Shown here: positions 62,820 to 64,000 of the stretch, piece by piece
Numbering within the stretch: the stretch's first letter is position 1
Layout of the letters: every line of letters begins with the position of its first letter
Assembly (NCBI RefSeq): GCF_040436345.1
Contig: NC_133235.1
Coordinates: 17,260,660-17,324,659 of the forward strand
Length of the DNA stretch: 64,000 bases
Direction: 5' to 3'
Source: Pagrus major
Lineage: Eukaryota; Chordata; Actinopteri; Spariformes; Sparidae
Notes under the pieces: model-generated
What the model was told of the DNA's origin: nothing
Seen by the model: only the letters and a program-made list of their open reading frames with translations
Databases searched by the model: none
Program-made: the position numbers and the translations under genes

Positions 62820-63010
62820 ACACAAAACGGCATCGCATTACACGCTAACATCCCCGCTCCCCGCGCCATGTAATTATACAATCGGCAGAAAACATTTATT
62901 TTTAGGGTCAGTAAATGTTTGACTTCTGCTTGTGCGTACGAGGCTGAGAGAACAGGCAGGGGTATTTCACTATAAAATTTTTAACAACTCAAGCTTCATT
63001 GTCCAGTTTT
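62820..63010. promoter_or_regulatory. Candidate regulatory block with a MEF2-type site
   Basis: It contains TTATTTTTAG at 62896-62905, which on the other strand is CTAAAAATAA, a consensus MEF2 site, close to 'catgtaattatacaatcgg' (homeobox-like). Non-coding and not repeat-like. Only motif content supports the call. Confidence 0.25.
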
Positions 63011-64000
63011 GGGATTTTATGATCTGTAGGCGTTGACTTGAGTTGAGAGCGTTTCCAGCTCCAACATCATCCAAGAAAAGACTCGGAGGGGCACACAATG
63101 TTCTCTGTATAACAGGTGTAACTAGTTAAAGATACTTACTGTACAATAGATGGATTTTCTGCGGTGAATGTCTTTGCATTAATAAGGGATTAAAGGAACA
63201 TTATGCGATCCATAATACAAGTTTTAGATAAATGTGTGTCAGATTATAATGGCCTGTGTCATACATGAGCACGAAAGTCAGATTTTCACAAAAGAAACAA
63301 CAAGTGAGGCAACAATGAAAGTAAGATTCCTTCAACCTTTAATTTATTGAACCAGAAATGTGTTGCAGCATTGGTTGCTATCTCAAAATTGTCTTCCACT
63401 GTTGGAATAAAATAGTACGTGCATAGTTAAGTGTTTGATTGTGTCACGAAATAATAAATAATGACCCAGAACAGCATTACCATTATTTTTATTTTTTTTT
63501 AATTGCAGTTTCTTGAAATGCTTATCGCCAGGGAGCATTTTTCTTCCACTTTAATGGAGTACTGGCCAGAGAGTGAGTTCTAAAAGCCAGAACTCTCTGA
63601 GGCCGGCAAATTAATCTGTGAGTCATTGGGATTGGTTGTCAACTCTATCAGAGCCTTTAATATAAAATGTATTATGACCATTTTGTGCTTTGGGGAAAGT
63701 AAATTCTTAGTCATAGGATCTTTAACCTCTGCATGAGTAATTCTCAGATGTTTTAGACATGAGTGTGGTGAGAATAATAAGAATATTTGGGTTGTCCCTC
63801 CTTTAACAGATACTGTACATGTTCTGATCAGCCCTGCAACAATGAAGGAAGGCAAGGTCATTATTATTTTTAAAAATGAAGCCAGCAGAACATGCACAAG
63901 TCACTTTTTCCCTTTTTTCAGTGACTAAAAGTAAAAACACAAGTAGCTGTCTCTTCCTGTACCTTAAAGGATACGCCTGGTGATATTATACATGCTCGGT

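Larger units (their letters stand above)
45701..64000. other. Gene-poor region right of ap1m1
   Basis: About 18 kb in which I find no splice-bounded exon set or recognisable protein. Open frames are short (under about 125 codons) and look like chance. It contains repeat fragments, listed separately, and some non-repetitive blocks that may be regulatory. In human the next gene after AP1M1 is KLF2; no KLF zinc-finger sequence is seen here, so if synteny holds that gene is beyond the window. Confidence 0.65.

Noticed and set aside
45701-64000. Possible klf2, fam32a or hsh2d exons expected from human synteny
   Set aside because: I looked for C2H2 zinc-finger and other recognisable exon sequences and saw none. 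In this fish these genes are either outside the window or elsewhere.

Overview
The window is vertebrate nuclear DNA, almost certainly from a ray-finned (teleost) fish. The genes have short coding exons with consensus GT/AG splice sites, AT-rich introns, and many short interspersed repeats of kinds common in teleost genomes. The gene set (cib3, rab8a, tpm4, ap1m1) matches genes clustered on human 19p13.11. The species cannot be told from the sequence.

Layout. (1) 1-2884, + strand: the last three coding exons of cib3; the 5' part lies outside the window. (2) 6395-8999, - strand: a complete eight-exon rab8a (206 codons) with a candidate 3' UTR of about 2.9 kb that runs tail to tail into cib3. 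(3) 11264-22970, - strand: a complete tropomyosin-4 gene with two alternative first exons (1a, 1b) and two alternative last exons (9a muscle-like, 9d cytoskeletal). (4) 22971-28600: a 5.6 kb interval between the divergent tpm4 and ap1m1 starts, holding a decayed L1-like LINE fragment. (5) 28601-44887, + strand: a complete twelve-exon ap1m1 (423 codons). (6) 45700-64000: about 18 kb with no gene I can support, containing repeat fragments and a few blocks that look like candidate regulatory DNA.

The genes are not an operon. rab8a (vesicle traffic to the plasma membrane and cilium), ap1m1 (clathrin adaptor AP-1 at the trans-Golgi network and endosomes), tpm4 (actin filament coat) and cib3 (EF-hand partner of the hair-cell transduction channel) each have their own control. 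Their linkage reflects ancient synteny.

I found no new biological system. The points most worth a second look are the fully intact alternative-exon set of tpm4, the compact convergent poly(A) region of cib3 and rab8a, a 613 bp tandem duplication in a tpm4 intron, two repeat insertions with perfect 8 bp target duplications, a 30 bp-arm hairpin in an ap1m1 intron, an unassigned 122-codon open frame in a tpm4 intron, and several non-repetitive blocks in the gene-poor right end. Exon coordinates were read by eye from splice sites and reading frame. Repeat boundaries and family names are approximate.
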